A stretch of 64,000 nt of DNA from Pseudoalteromonas lipolytica (GCF_900116435.1 NZ_FPAZ01000015.1:1-64000); one strand, 5' to 3'. Shown: positions 19,647 through 29,743, counted from the first letter of the stretch. Program-made: numbers and translations. Notes: generated from the letters alone by a model not told the origin.

Positions 19647-20369
19647 TTATTTGCGCCAGATCAAGCTTGCCATTCGCCCTGTTTGACCATCTCGTCGATA
19701 CGAAAAAAATAATGATGGCTGTGAGTAGGTGCAATACTCTGCGCCATAAATACCCACAACACCAAGCTGACTGAGTTGCTGCTTGGCAAGTAAATAAATA
19801 TCCGCTAAGTATTTTTCACCTTGGGCAGTAAACGCATGCTGATGAATCTGGTTTTGATCGCAAAAACAATCTTTAACATCCTGCCCGACTTCAAACTGCA
19901 AAGCCCCGATAGCAGGACCAAACCAGGCAATGATGTCAGCAGGCTCAGCCTTAAACTTACTCAGTGTATTGGCAAGAATTCCCTTCGCTAATCCGCGCCA
20001 CCCACCATGAACCGCAGCAACTTCATCCCCTGACGTTGAACACAATAGCACGGGTAAACAATCGGCCGTCATGATGGCAAGCGGTTGCTGCTTTAGGCGA
20101 GTATAAAGTGCATCAGCGCTACTTACTGAATGAATATCAACGCGTTCATCAACCACCACCACATCCGCACTATGTACTTGATTTAACCACACAGCAGGGC
20201 TTGGTAATTGCCTCGTTAAAGCAGTGCGATTTGCCTGCACAGCTTGCTCATCATCACCAACATGAAACCCCACATTAAAGCTATTAAACGGTGCCTTAGA
20301 TACCCCGTTTTCACGAGTTGTACTGAGGGCTCCAATAGTGTCAGGGGCAGTCCATGTTGGCGTAATCAT
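19647..20369 (-). CDS. pgeF: Peptidoglycan editing factor / multicopper-type oxidoreductase PgeF (YfiH)
   Basis: A 240-residue protein of the YfiH/LACC1 family. Members have been assigned purine nucleoside phosphorylase/adenosine deaminase activity and, in E. coli, a role in keeping wrong residues out of peptidoglycan precursors. The metal-site motifs LNQVHSADVV, ADCLPVLL and VHGGWRGLAKGI are all present, with the His-Cys-His zinc ligands they contain. The start lies 5 bp after the rluD stop, so both are co-transcribed. Confidence 0.93.
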   Translation of the reverse strand: MITPTWTAPDTIGALSTTRENGVSKAPFNSFNVGFHVGDDEQAVQANRTALTRQLPSPAVWLNQVHSADVVVVDERVDIHSVSSADALYTRLKQQPLAIMTADCLPVLLCSTSGDEVAAVHGGWRGLAKGILANTLSKFKAEPADIIAWFGPAIGALQFEVGQDVKDCFCDQNQIHQHAFTAQGEKYLADIYLLAKQQLSQLGVVGIYGAEYCTYSQPSLFFSYRRDGQTGRMASLIWRK

Positions 20370-20374
20370 AGTGT

Positions 20375-21352
20375 TTAATACTCAATATTTGGATTGGCTT
20401 TCGTATCAGCTCGCAATGCTTCTGTCATAGCGGCCATATCCTCTGGAATAGGTGCCTGCCATGTCATTAACTCACCTGTGATAGGGTGCGCAATTGACAA
20501 TTTAACCGCATGCAATGCCTGACGTTTAAAGTCTCTCAGCATTTGAAATAGCTCAGGCGTTGCGCCTTTCGGTGGACGTGGGCGCCCGCCATATAACTGA
20601 TCACCAACCAGTGGATGGTTTAAATACGCCATGTGCACACGAATTTGGTGAGTACGGCCAGTTTCTAGGCGTAAACGTAAGCGTGTGTGAGCACGAAACT
20701 TTTCAGCAACACGGTAATGAGTCACCGCAGGTTTGCCCATTTCATGAACAGCCATGTGAGTACGTTTTGTTGCATGGCGGCCAATTGGCTTTTCAATCAT
20801 ACCGCCTGCCGTCATAGTGCCATTACAAATTGCTTCATATTCACGTGTGAAGTTTTCACGCTTTTGCAGTGCAGACACTAAGTGCGTTTGCGCAGGAATT
20901 GTTTTTGCTACCACCATTAAACCTGTGGTGTCTTTATCAAGACGGTGCACGATACCTGCACGCGGCACGTTAATTATATCGGGGTAATGATGAAGCAAGG
21001 CATTCAATACTGTACCGTCTGGATTACCAGCCCCTGGGTGTACCACTAATCCCATCGGTTTATTGATTACTAATATATCATCGTCTTCATAAACGATGTT
21101 TAATTTGATATTTTGTGCCTCGTACTCGCGCGGTGCTTCAATGGTTGTTTCAACACTGACCAGTTCACCACCGAGTAATTTTTCACGCGGGGTGTTCAAT
21201 ATTTCACCATTCACGGTGATTTTATCATCCAAAATCCACGTTTTTATACGTGAACGAGAATAATCAGGGAACAATTGCGCCAATACTTGGTCTAGACGTT
21301 TACCGCCAAGGTCAATTGGAACCTCGGCTTGGAGAGAAATTTGCTCTGACAT
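20375..21352 (-). CDS. rluD: 23S rRNA pseudouridine synthase RluD
   Basis: A 325-residue enzyme that makes pseudouridines in helix 69 of 23S rRNA (positions 1911, 1915 and 1917 in E. coli). An S4 RNA-binding domain (about 15-75) precedes the catalytic domain with the signature GIVHRLDKDTTGLMVVAK, whose Asp is the catalytic nucleophile. Length is that of E. coli RluD (326). It is divergent from bamD, with which it shares a short promoter region, and heads the rluD-pgeF(-clpB) unit. Confidence 0.97.
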   Translation of the reverse strand: MSEQISLQAEVPIDLGGKRLDQVLAQLFPDYSRSRIKTWILDDKITVNGEILNTPREKLLGGELVSVETTIEAPREYEAQNIKLNIVYEDDDILVINKPMGLVVHPGAGNPDGTVLNALLHHYPDIINVPRAGIVHRLDKDTTGLMVVAKTIPAQTHLVSALQKRENFTREYEAICNGTMTAGGMIEKPIGRHATKRTHMAVHEMGKPAVTHYRVAEKFRAHTRLRLRLETGRTHQIRVHMAYLNHPLVGDQLYGGRPRPPKGATPELFQMLRDFKRQALHAVKLSIAHPITGELMTWQAPIPEDMAAMTEALRADTKANPNIEY

Positions 21353-21485
21353 TAGTAACTTTACCCAATTTACCAGTGCAAGCTTTGCTCGACTGGGTTA
21401 GAATCGCTTTAATTAGCATTGTATGTATAGTTTACTCGGTTTTCCTCACTTGGCCTAGCCGAAGACATCGAAGGTAATAAATAAA

Positions 21486-22247
21486 ATGATAAATAAAATA
21501 GGGAAACGTGCGTTCGCCATTGTTTTTTCAGTTTCATTACTTGGCCTAGGAGCCTGTTCATCTGCTCCTGATCAAGAAGATATTCAACGCGTTCCGAATA
21601 AATCTGCACAAGCTTTATATGAAGATGCGAAACAAACGTTAGATTCGGGCCTTTATGCACGAGCTATTGAGTTATTAAGCGCTATTGATTCACGCTATCC
21701 ATTTGGTCCACTATCAAAACAAGTACAAATGGATCTCGTGTATGCACATTATCAAGCAGGCAATACTGAACAAGCTCTCGCAACAATTGACCGTTTCATT
21801 CGTTTAAACCCAAATCACAAGGATTTAGATTACATGTACTACATGCGTGGCTTGGTTAATATCAAAGCAGACAAAAACGCATTCCAAGAATACTTTGGTG
21901 TAGACCGTGCTGATAGAGATGCAAATCGCACTCGGGTTGCATTTACCGATTTATCAACCTTACTGAAACGTTTCCCAAATAGCGTTTATGCGCCAGAAGC
22001 GAAAAAACGTTTAGTATGGTTACTTAACAAAATGGCGCGTTATGAACTAAAAGTAGCAGAGTACTATTACGAGCGTGAAGCTTATCTTGCCGCTGCAAAC
22101 CGAGGTAAATATGTCGTTGAACACTACTCGCAAAGCAGTTACCTGGATCAAGCATTAGAGATCATGGAGAAAAGCTACGAGAAGCTAGGTTTACCTGAGC
22201 TAAGTGCGCATGCTAAAGAAACGCGCGAAGCAAATAAGCGTAAATAA
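21486..22247 (+). CDS. bamD: Outer membrane assembly lipoprotein BamD
   Basis: A 253-residue essential lipoprotein of the BAM complex that inserts beta-barrel proteins. The signal peptide ends LLGLGAC with Cys24 lipidated. The mature protein has five TPR-like repeats (about 38-240), including SAQALYEDAKQTLDSGLYAR and RYPFGPLSKQVQMDLVYAHY. Divergence from rluD is conserved with E. coli (yfiO/rluD). The ATG at 21486 follows AAGG at a slightly long distance. Confidence 0.97.
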   Translation: MINKIGKRAFAIVFSVSLLGLGACSSAPDQEDIQRVPNKSAQALYEDAKQTLDSGLYARAIELLSAIDSRYPFGPLSKQVQMDLVYAHYQAGNTEQALATIDRFIRLNPNHKDLDYMYYMRGLVNIKADKNAFQEYFGVDRADRDANRTRVAFTDLSTLLKRFPNSVYAPEAKKRLVWLLNKMARYELKVAEYYYEREAYLAAANRGKYVVEHYSQSSYLDQALEIMEKSYEKLGLPELSAHAKETREANKRK

Positions 22248-22267
22248 CCTAAGCGCTGAATAAGCAT

Positions 22268-22297
22268 TAAAAAGGCGCCAAATTTGGCGCCTTTTTT
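22268..22297. terminator. Shared terminator between bamD and glnB
   Basis: Stem aaaaaggcgccaa/ttggcgcctttttt around a very short loop, placed between convergent genes, with A/T runs on both sides. Confidence 0.92.
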
Positions 22298-22319
22298 ACA
22301 GTGTGTGACTGCGGTTTCG

Positions 22320-22694
<375 letters not shown>

Positions 22695-22795
22695 TTAGAC
22701 AATACGGCTCTCTATAGCAAACAAAGCTATGAAATACGGTGATAAAATCAACAATCATGATATTATTAAATAAAGTATTAAAAGTAGAGACAACA

Positions 22796-23341
22796 ATGAA
22801 ATCATTACAAAAGGGCTTTACACTCCTCGAACTGATGGTCACCATTTCAATCGTGGGCATTGTGGCTGCCATAGCACTGTGGGATAGCTCTGATTTGCTA
22901 GAAAATGACCGCGCCGAAAGCTACTTACAAGAATTAAAGCGCAGTATTAGCTTTGCACGGGCAAAAGCCACCAGTAGCGATGCAATTGTTGTAGTCTGTA
23001 GTGGAGCAACAGCAAATATTGAGAGTAATACAGCAATGAATTGCTCTAATGGGTGGGACCAAGGCACGGTCTTTGTATTTTTTGATTCAGATCAGAATGG
23101 CAGTTATAACCCTGCTAATGGCGATACCACTTTGAGAGTCCTCCAAGAAATCCCTAAAACGAGTAAACTGAGTTTCAGTGGCAATAACGCACTTATTTTT
23201 GATACTAGTGGCATGATCACCTCTGATTCAGGCACCTTTACTTTTTGCCCTTCTGGCGCAAATGATAACAACAAAGCATTGCAGGTATTTAAATCTGGCA
23301 CTGTTTTATACCTAGGTGATACAACAAATACCTGTGATTAA
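22796..23341 (+). CDS. fimT: FimT/GspH-type minor pilin (first copy)
   Basis: A 181-residue pseudopilin. The prepilin motif KGFTLLELMVTISIVGIVAA gives cleavage after Gly8 with Phe as residue +1 and Glu at +5. The soluble part is GspH/FimT-like with four Cys (VVCSG, MNCS, TFCPS, NTCD) likely forming disulfides. I chose ATG 22796, which places the motif close to the N-terminus; the longer in-frame start would add an untypical 19 residues. It is transcribed towards pilE, opposite to the pilVWXY1E operon, unlike P. aeruginosa where fimU starts that operon. Confidence 0.88.
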   Translation: MKSLQKGFTLLELMVTISIVGIVAAIALWDSSDLLENDRAESYLQELKRSISFARAKATSSDAIVVVCSGATANIESNTAMNCSNGWDQGTVFVFFDSDQNGSYNPANGDTTLRVLQEIPKTSKLSFSGNNALIFDTSGMITSDSGTFTFCPSGANDNNKALQVFKSGTVLYLGDTTNTCD

Positions 23342-23412
23342 GCCCCATAATTTGACACCATTTCAGGTCCAACTATAGTTAATTAAACTGTCACAATTTG
23401 GAGTCTTCACGG

Positions 23413-23946
23413 ATGAAGACCTTAAACACATTACACCATAGGAATGGTGCAACACTCATCGAAAGCTTAGTGGTGCTATCAATAGTCGCAATACTTATGA
23501 ATATTGCGCTGTTTGAATATAAGCCTTATCTAGCTAAAAGTCGCCTAGAAAACCGCACTCACTTAGTTAAACGCGCATTAAGCGTAAGCCGCCATAACGC
23601 AAAAACCCACAGCACATACGTTACTTTTTGTGGGCTACAAGAAAATCAATGCAATCGAGAGCATTGGCACAAAGCACTCACCGTATTTATCGACAGGGGC
23701 GATATTGGAGTGCTTGATGAAGGTGATACTATTATTTGGGAACTTGAAGCAGTCGATAAACTTGATATGCTAACTTACCCCCGCCATTCAATCACATTTC
23801 GTTCAGATGGCACGCCTGTGGGATTTAATAATGGTACCTTTGTGTACTGTCCTGAATACAAAATAGCAAGCCTTAAAGGGCTTGCTATTTCAATAAGCTC
23901 TATTGGGCGTACTCGGCTAAAAGACACCAACAAATGCCAATCCTGA
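23413..23946 (+). CDS. FimT/FimU-like minor pilin (second copy)
   Basis: A 177-residue pseudopilin of the GspH/FimT type, 71 bp after the first copy and likely co-transcribed. The processing site reads HHRNGATLIESLVVLSIVAI: the residue after the cleaved Gly is Ala instead of the common Phe, while Glu at +5 is kept. Cys pairs in VTFCGLQENQC and at the C-terminus (FVYCPEY, NKCQS) suggest disulfides. ATG 23413 has GGAG 9 nt upstream; the TTG overlapping that GGAG is unlikely as a start. It may play the FimU role of linking minor pilins to the pilus tip complex, which is inference. Confidence 0.82.
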   Translation: MKTLNTLHHRNGATLIESLVVLSIVAILMNIALFEYKPYLAKSRLENRTHLVKRALSVSRHNAKTHSTYVTFCGLQENQCNREHWHKALTVFIDRGDIGVLDEGDTIIWELEAVDKLDMLTYPRHSITFRSDGTPVGFNNGTFVYCPEYKIASLKGLAISISSIGRTRLKDTNKCQS

Positions 23947-23969
23947 TATTTCAATTATTCAATGAGGGA

Positions 23970-24392
23970 TTACTTACCCCAGCAGGTGCTCGCACTCGCA
24001 GAGCCCGTTGAGGTTTTTAATCCTGTATCTGAAATAGTTAATGTTGCACATTCGCCATCTTGTAAAACGGGCCCTGCTACGGGTGTAGCAGTAAACGCGA
24101 ATGTACCGGCATCGTTATCGACAACAACTGAAATTTTATAAAAATTATTCTCAGTTGTAGCACTGACCCCTAAGTTAGCCAAAGTTGTTGTATACTGCCT
24201 GTTATCGACAAAAAACTGCTCTTGCTTATTGGCAGCATCAAGTAATGCAGTAATGGCTTCTGTTCTGGCGGTGCGTTTAACATGCTCAAAGTAACTTGGT
24301 AACGCAATACTGGCTATAATGCCTAAAATTGCCACGGTAATCATCAGTTCGATTAAGGTAAACCCTTTTACTTTATTAGTTACTCTTGTCAT
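23970..24392 (-). CDS. pilE: Type IV pilin-like protein PilE (minor pilin)
   Basis: A 140-residue pilin with the processing site VKGFTLIELMITVAILGIIA (Phe +1, Glu +5). The region around YFEHVKRTARTEAITALLDAANKQEQF is the typical extended alpha-1 helix and start of the globular domain; a C-terminal Cys pair (GECATL and STCWGK) forms the D-region disulfide. As in P. aeruginosa, pilE is last in the minor pilin operon; its ATG overlaps the end of pilY1 by 17 bp. It is too short and oddly placed to be the major pilin. Confidence 0.92.
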   Translation of the reverse strand: MTRVTNKVKGFTLIELMITVAILGIIASIALPSYFEHVKRTARTEAITALLDAANKQEQFFVDNRQYTTTLANLGVSATTENNFYKISVVVDNDAGTFAFTATPVAGPVLQDGECATLTISDTGLKTSTGSASASTCWGK

Positions 24393-27300
24393 TTACTTCT
24401 CGCTTATAAATATAGGTTTGCTGTGTTTTAAAACCAAAACCAATCGGAGTTGCATCATTAACCAGTTGTATTTTTCCATCTTTAACCGTTAAACCCGGAC
24501 CTTGTATTTCTTTCACTTTAAAGGGGTTTTGCTCGCCTTTAAGACCTGGTCCTATGGTTAAGAACTGACTCATCTCTTTGACTTTTTCGTCTGTATCCTT
24601 AATCTCATCTGGGTTATCAGCATCCGGGCTTCCATCACAAAAACCATTGTTATTACTATCAACACAGCTATCACCAACACCGAAATAAAGCTGAGGGGTA
24701 TCAGGTACATCATTTGAGGTCGTAAATTTTAGACTATCATACACTTTTGTACCGTAGTGTAAGTGGAACGCATATAATCCCCCTGAGCCTCCCGTTAATG
24801 AACACTGATTCGCTGTTTCTGTTGAAGAAGCGGGTGCGTAACTGGTGAAATAAGCGACTCCTCCAATAACCGTACTTGCTGCCAGTGATTTTTCACCAGC
24901 CATTGGAAGGGTATAATACCAACCATGGTATTGACCTAATTCAACTTCTAAATCGGTAAATTTATCTACACTATCAAGTGCATTACCAAACGGGTCAGCA
25001 TCCATATTCATTAAATTAGCCTGGGTGATCGCCGCTGGAATCTCATCGCTTTGGAATGAGCGCGTCACTGTATTGATATCGCGGATCATAAACAATTGAT
25101 CACTCGTTGTGGTGCCCGTTGGTTTAGAGCGATTCCCACTACCTAGTAATACTGCATCAAAGGGGGTATCAATACGTGTTTTAACCGACTTACCATTTAC
25201 GTCTGTTTCAGAGACCTTACTAAACATTGTTCTCGCAACCATCGGTTTATAAAAGAAACGACGATCTTGAGATGCAAGTGCACTGCCTAAACTCGCAAGT
25301 TTAAAGTGTGTCCAAGGACTTTCTGTGCTCGTTGGGCTATTTGAAGGCATATCAATACGCCATACATCACCGCCTGTGTCGGATGCATATAATCGATCAG
25401 TGTAACCGTCATAATCAGAATCCAAAACACTAATATCAGAAGCAATACTGTGTTTACCTGCAAAGCCATTTTCACTCGACGTTAAAGCCCACACTTTTTT
25501 GCCGCTCTGTGCATCAACAATATAAATACCGCGCCCTTTTGTGTCTTCAGTACGCAGAACATTGTCTTTATTGGTGTCGTACCCTGCACCAAAAACAAGC
25601 AGTGGTCGATTTTCATACCCTTTTAAGTTAATGTATGTCACCGTAGGTTTAGACCATGATTGCGCAAGTTCTTTAAAGTCTCCCGTTCCACCAATAATCG
25701 GTCCCCCCCACATGAGTCGAGGTGAATCTGGGTTTGTAATATCCAGTCCATAATAATTATTGCCGCCACGTCTTAAGCCAAAAAACGCCCAAACACGATC
25801 AGTGCCATTTACAACTCCATCACCATTTTTATCATCAAAGAACACAGAAATAGGTCCATCAACACCATAGACCTTTGATTTTTCTTGATTCTCTCGTAAT
25901 GGTTTAATAATTTTGTATAAGCTACTGGGTATAAAAGCCCAGCTTTCTTTTAATACATCATTTTTATCTTGAAAAAAGTGTAGGTAACCTGCATTGGTGC
26001 CAATTAAAATGCGCACATCATCATTACCGTAATCAATTGTCACAGGTTTTGAGTGCAGAGGATCACCAAAAATATCTTGTCGTTGATCACTGGTACTGCC
26101 ATCACCGTCTTCATCATCCACATCTATTCCTCGGCTCCACTTAATCGTTTTATCTAACTCGGTCGATAAGAGCCCAAGAGTCAACGAATTGACACTTGTT
26201 GCTGTAGTTAAATTAAACTTTAACGCTGCCGCTAAGTCGCCACCTAGTGCCGAGGAAACTGCAGATTTAGTAAAATCAACTAATCCAGCGCTCCCGGCAT
26301 CGGTATAAATGGTCCGCGATGAAAGGTTAGAGAGCATCAAATTAGCCCCACCTTGTTCTACGCTATTCCCATCTGCACTTTCATTTACAGGCAACCAAAA
26401 CGTTTTTGCCTCATCGTCAATCAGGCCATCTTCATTAAGTGCTGGTTTACCGTTTAAATCAACAATTTCATCACCCGATACTTTTAACTTTTTGAGGTTT
26501 CCTCGCCAACGAGCGCCTTCTTTAGGAAAAAACATCGCGTAATAAATACCATCACGACTACGTGTTTGGTCTACATTATTACTGGCAATGGACGGTGATG
26601 TGAAAGTATCATTCACTTTTCTTATAGCCGAAACAGCCTGATTCAACGCTTTTACCAACTCTTCAGGAGTGCCTGCCACTAAATGTTTGCCTCCACCGTA
26701 GGTTTCTGAGGCTGCTTTCAATAAATTTTGGCCCTCAGCACTCATACCAGAGCCAAAACCAATGGTGTAAAGACGCCCTGTTTCATGAATATCAGGTGTG
26801 GCAGGATATAAATCTACTTTTATATCTTTTGTACCATGTATCACCTTGGCTAATTGGTGAAGATAATTATTGTAAATATAATCATTTCTCCCCAAAGCAT
26901 TACCAAATAATGAGTTGTGTTGATTACTAATATCTGTATCACTGTCATTGTCATTATCTGTAGAGGGGTCTCCATCAGTCATGTAAATGATATTAACGGA
27001 GTTATCACATCGTTTGGCTTCTGCGACGCTATCAGCAAAGGGAGAGATATATGAATAAGTAAAATTATCTATCCAGACATCTTTACAACGATATCCTGAC
27101 CAAGTCCATCTACACTCCTGCTTTTTTATCGGATTATTTATTGCTGATTCAATGCTAGTGTCTCTACCATTTACATTTTGTGCGTATAACAAGTCTTTGC
27201 CTGTTATATATAAGTAAGCTTCCCAGAGTGTTTCAGCCAGTGGCGTGCCTCCGTTGGCAGGTAAGTTCGAAATAGAATTTTTAATTTCAGATGCAGGGCT

Positions 27301-27648
27301 ACCAATCCCTTTTAATACATAACCACCACTTACTTCTCTGTAACGCATTAACCCAAAGTCAATATCCGGATTTGTATCAATTAATTGATTCATTGCATTT
27401 TTTGCTGCAGCCAAACGGCTATCACTACAGACAATCCAGCCATTACGATCTTGCCCACAATCATCACCTGTTGTAGAGGAAAATGCCATACTTCCAGAGG
27501 TGTCAAAAATAAGTAAAACACGCGGTTTTTCATTTTTGCTAACATTGTAGTTAACGTATAGCTCAATGTCTTCAGCATACACTGCAGTAACCATACAGGT
27601 TACAAAACCAGTCAGTATACTGCGCACTAACGTTTTCATTTTCATCAT
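24376..27648 (-). CDS. pilY1: Type IV pilus tip adhesin / assembly factor PilY1
   Basis: A 1090-residue secreted protein. The signal peptide is about 25 residues (cut near AVYA). The N-terminal half has a von Willebrand A-like domain with the MIDAS motif DTSGSM (49-54). The C-terminal half is the PilY1 beta-propeller: DIFGDPLHSKPVTIDYG, AGYLHFF and a calcium loop DSDYDGYTD (about 742-750) followed by SDTGGDVWRIDM. Further Asp-rich loops (NGDGVVNGTD, DSNNNGFCDG) may bind calcium. PilY1 caps the pilus tip and acts in adhesion, retraction control and surface sensing. The start could be either of two adjacent ATGs; GGAG lies 4 or 7 nt upstream. Confidence 0.95.
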   Translation of the reverse strand: MMKMKTLVRSILTGFVTCMVTAVYAEDIELYVNYNVSKNEKPRVLLIFDTSGSMAFSSTTGDDCGQDRNGWIVCSDSRLAAAKNAMNQLIDTNPDIDFGLMRYREVSGGYVLKGIGSPASEIKNSISNLPANGGTPLAETLWEAYLYITGKDLLYAQNVNGRDTSIESAINNPIKKQECRWTWSGYRCKDVWIDNFTYSYISPFADSVAEAKRCDNSVNIIYMTDGDPSTDNDNDSDTDISNQHNSLFGNALGRNDYIYNNYLHQLAKVIHGTKDIKVDLYPATPDIHETGRLYTIGFGSGMSAEGQNLLKAASETYGGGKHLVAGTPEELVKALNQAVSAIRKVNDTFTSPSIASNNVDQTRSRDGIYYAMFFPKEGARWRGNLKKLKVSGDEIVDLNGKPALNEDGLIDDEAKTFWLPVNESADGNSVEQGGANLMLSNLSSRTIYTDAGSAGLVDFTKSAVSSALGGDLAAALKFNLTTATSVNSLTLGLLSTELDKTIKWSRGIDVDDEDGDGSTSDQRQDIFGDPLHSKPVTIDYGNDDVRILIGTNAGYLHFFQDKNDVLKESWAFIPSSLYKIIKPLRENQEKSKVYGVDGPISVFFDDKNGDGVVNGTDRVWAFFGLRRGGNNYYGLDITNPDSPRLMWGGPIIGGTGDFKELAQSWSKPTVTYINLKGYENRPLLVFGAGYDTNKDNVLRTEDTKGRGIYIVDAQSGKKVWALTSSENGFAGKHSIASDISVLDSDYDGYTDRLYASDTGGDVWRIDMPSNSPTSTESPWTHFKLASLGSALASQDRRFFYKPMVARTMFSKVSETDVNGKSVKTRIDTPFDAVLLGSGNRSKPTGTTTSDQLFMIRDINTVTRSFQSDEIPAAITQANLMNMDADPFGNALDSVDKFTDLEVELGQYHGWYYTLPMAGEKSLAASTVIGGVAYFTSYAPASSTETANQCSLTGGSGGLYAFHLHYGTKVYDSLKFTTSNDVPDTPQLYFGVGDSCVDSNNNGFCDGSPDADNPDEIKDTDEKVKEMSQFLTIGPGLKGEQNPFKVKEIQGPGLTVKDGKIQLVNDATPIGFGFKTQQTYIYKREVNDKSN

Positions 27649-27657
27649 GAGTCTCCG

Positions 27658-28140
27658 TTAACGGCCTGAATTACGGCCTACCATCTCTTGAGCAACACCC
27701 GTTGTGATTGTGAGTGTGTGATTACTTTTAGAGCCATAGGTAATTGACGTATCTATTTGCAACATGTTGCATGACACACCCGCTGTAAAATTAAACTTGC
27801 GTGGACAAGGAATATCACTCGGGCCGTTATTTAAATTAACCATCGAACTTGATGCATCGCCAATATTCCCTAAATCATGAACTCCGCCAGGTATTGCTGA
27901 TGCTCTTTTAAAAAAGGCACTATTTGCCCCTGCAGCAGCTTGGTTGGCTATTACGCGCTGTACCGTGCCAATTAACTCATTTTCTGCAGCTTCACGTTCT
28001 TGTGCTGCATTGGTGATTTTAATGTCAATACTACTGCTACTCATGAGAGTAACTGCAATGCCTGTAACCGCGACAACCATAATAAGAGCAACAATTAACA
28101 CAACGCCTTGTTGTCTTTTTGCTAACGTTATATACGCCAT
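27658..28140 (-). CDS. pilX: Minor pilin-like protein PilX
   Basis: A 160-residue PilX-family protein. After the basic leader KRQQG the hydrophobic segment VVLIVALIMVVAVTGIAV follows, lacking Glu at +5, as is typical for PilX and GspK-like tip subunits. A Cys pair (DIPCPRKFN and VSCNML) marks the globular part. It overlaps the end of pilW by 13 bp and lies 9 bp before pilY1, so expression is coupled. With PilV, PilW, PilE and PilY1 it probably forms the priming complex at the pilus tip. Confidence 0.9.
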   Translation of the reverse strand: MAYITLAKRQQGVVLIVALIMVVAVTGIAVTLMSSSSIDIKITNAAQEREAAENELIGTVQRVIANQAAAGANSAFFKRASAIPGGVHDLGNIGDASSSMVNLNNGPSDIPCPRKFNFTAGVSCNMLQIDTSITYGSKSNHTLTITTGVAQEMVGRNSGR

Positions 28141-29117
28141 AAATTAGCTCCCACATTATTTAAGCGAATAGTCGTGGTAAACAATGCTCGACGGTAATTA
28201 TCAGTAAAAGTTAGCTCTCTACTACTTTGATCTTCACCCAAGGTATACGTTTGATTTTGAATATTTAAATCGCCATCTGGGGTAAGCGCTCTGACTAATA
28301 GGAAAACTTGCACAGTTAAGATGCCATGACGGTTTTCCCAATCAGTATTCGTCATTTGGTTAATACTTTTATACGTATCAACACGACTATTATTGGTTGT
28401 ATCGAGACCAAATACAAAATGCATGTCCTCAACACCTTCCATTATCGTTTCTGTAACCATGCCTGAGCCTGGTTTTAAACGTCTGCGCATTAAAACGGGC
28501 ACAGTGACAGGTTGGTCATTTATTGTGTAATTTTGCTCTGAGATATAATAAACGTGATGACGATAACGCCACACAGTCGCGTTAACATTAAGTGAGGCAC
28601 CATCAATTGGCCCTTGTACAAACTGAGCTCTTTCTTGTTCGGCAACAAAGTAATAACTGCCAGCACCTGTATCATCAGGTCGAATTTGCAAACCTTCAAG
28701 AAACTTTAACTGCAGAACATCTGTATTTTTTTTAGCGTTTTTTATGCAGCCTAATGCATCACCAGTCGCGGTTAACACTGCATACACCGAGCGAAAGTTA
28801 CTCGTAGCTGTTTTAACCGGGAAACTGCCATTGTTAAGCCCCTGAGAACAATCGGGAGTAGGATTAGCGGTTGACTCTGTATTTGCTGGCGAAAACGAGT
28901 CTTCATAAAACGTTCCCCAAAAGCCTATTTGCTCAATATCACGTTGCATAATATTAATCGCTAATCGGCCTGTTTCTTGTAACTCACCAATTGTCATGGT
29001 GTCACGCGTGGTCACTTTCATACTAATATAGGTGAACATAACGCCACCTAAAACAAGTCCGCCTATAAATAGCGCAACCATCATTTCAACTAACGTAAAT
29101 CCTGCATGCTTTCTCAT
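28128..29117 (-). CDS. pilW: Minor pilin PilW
   Basis: A 329-residue PilW-family pseudopilin with the processing site KHAGFTLVEMMVALFIGGLV (Gly then Phe, Glu +5). The large globular domain is typical of PilW and GspJ-like tip subunits. Only 1 bp separates it from the pilV stop, and it overlaps pilX. It contributes to the minor pilin tip complex that starts pilus assembly. Confidence 0.92.
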   Translation of the reverse strand: MRKHAGFTLVEMMVALFIGGLVLGGVMFTYISMKVTTRDTMTIGELQETGRLAINIMQRDIEQIGFWGTFYEDSFSPANTESTANPTPDCSQGLNNGSFPVKTATSNFRSVYAVLTATGDALGCIKNAKKNTDVLQLKFLEGLQIRPDDTGAGSYYFVAEQERAQFVQGPIDGASLNVNATVWRYRHHVYYISEQNYTINDQPVTVPVLMRRRLKPGSGMVTETIMEGVEDMHFVFGLDTTNNSRVDTYKSINQMTNTDWENRHGILTVQVFLLVRALTPDGDLNIQNQTYTLGEDQSSRELTFTDNYRRALFTTTIRLNNVGANLWRI

Positions 29118-29118
29118 A

Positions 29119-29673
29119 TCAAGACCTTAAGTAAATATAGCTTTCAAGTACAATTAAACGACGCTTATCATTGGCTGCACCGCATTCAATTGCCGACGTA
29201 CCTGCATTTGCTTTAATTGCTTGTCGACCTTGCCAACTGATCACCACGTTAATATTAAATTCACTTGCATTACCCGCTGCGACAGGCGTGCTCTTGATAC
29301 ACACCGTTGCATCATCTAGCGCCCCGGTATTTTCACGCGCTTGGATAGCCCGCACCCATTGCTGTTTATCAAGGGCTGCAAGTTGCTGAGCATTACACGC
29401 TGCGTTGTAGCATTGTAAATTGGTATTTAACGCAGTGTCACTTGTGAAAGTGCCATTATAGAGGGCTGCAAATCCTGTGGAATCGTTTGCTCGCATCCGT
29501 TGAATAATATCGTTCCCTAACGCCACCGCTGCAGCACGCTGCATTGAATCAAAACTAGCTTGCTTAGCTTTTGCCTGCAGCGCTACAGCGCCTAACAACC
29601 CAAAGCTTAAAATCACAAAAGCAATAAGTACTTCAACTAAGGTAAAGCCTTGAACATGTGAATGCCGTGTCAT
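29119..29673 (-). CDS. pilV: Minor pilin PilV
   Basis: A 184-residue PilV-family pseudopilin; processing site VQGFTLVEVLIAFVILSFGL. Two Cys-rich spots (LQCYNAACNAQ and TVCIKS) precede a C-terminal beta-rich part. It is the first gene of the pilV-pilW-pilX-pilY1-pilE operon on this strand. An AlgR-like box lies about 71 bp upstream of the ATG (29744-29752), and the algR-like gene ends 158 bp upstream. Confidence 0.92.
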   Translation of the reverse strand: MTRHSHVQGFTLVEVLIAFVILSFGLLGAVALQAKAKQASFDSMQRAAAVALGNDIIQRMRANDSTGFAALYNGTFTSDTALNTNLQCYNAACNAQQLAALDKQQWVRAIQARENTGALDDATVCIKSTPVAAGNASEFNINVVISWQGRQAIKANAGTSAIECGAANDKRRLIVLESYIYLRS

Positions 29674-29743
29674 ATTAAAATCAGCTCATAGATTTCCATA
29701 CAATAAGCATAAAAGGACAATAATAAATAGCAATGAGGGTTTA

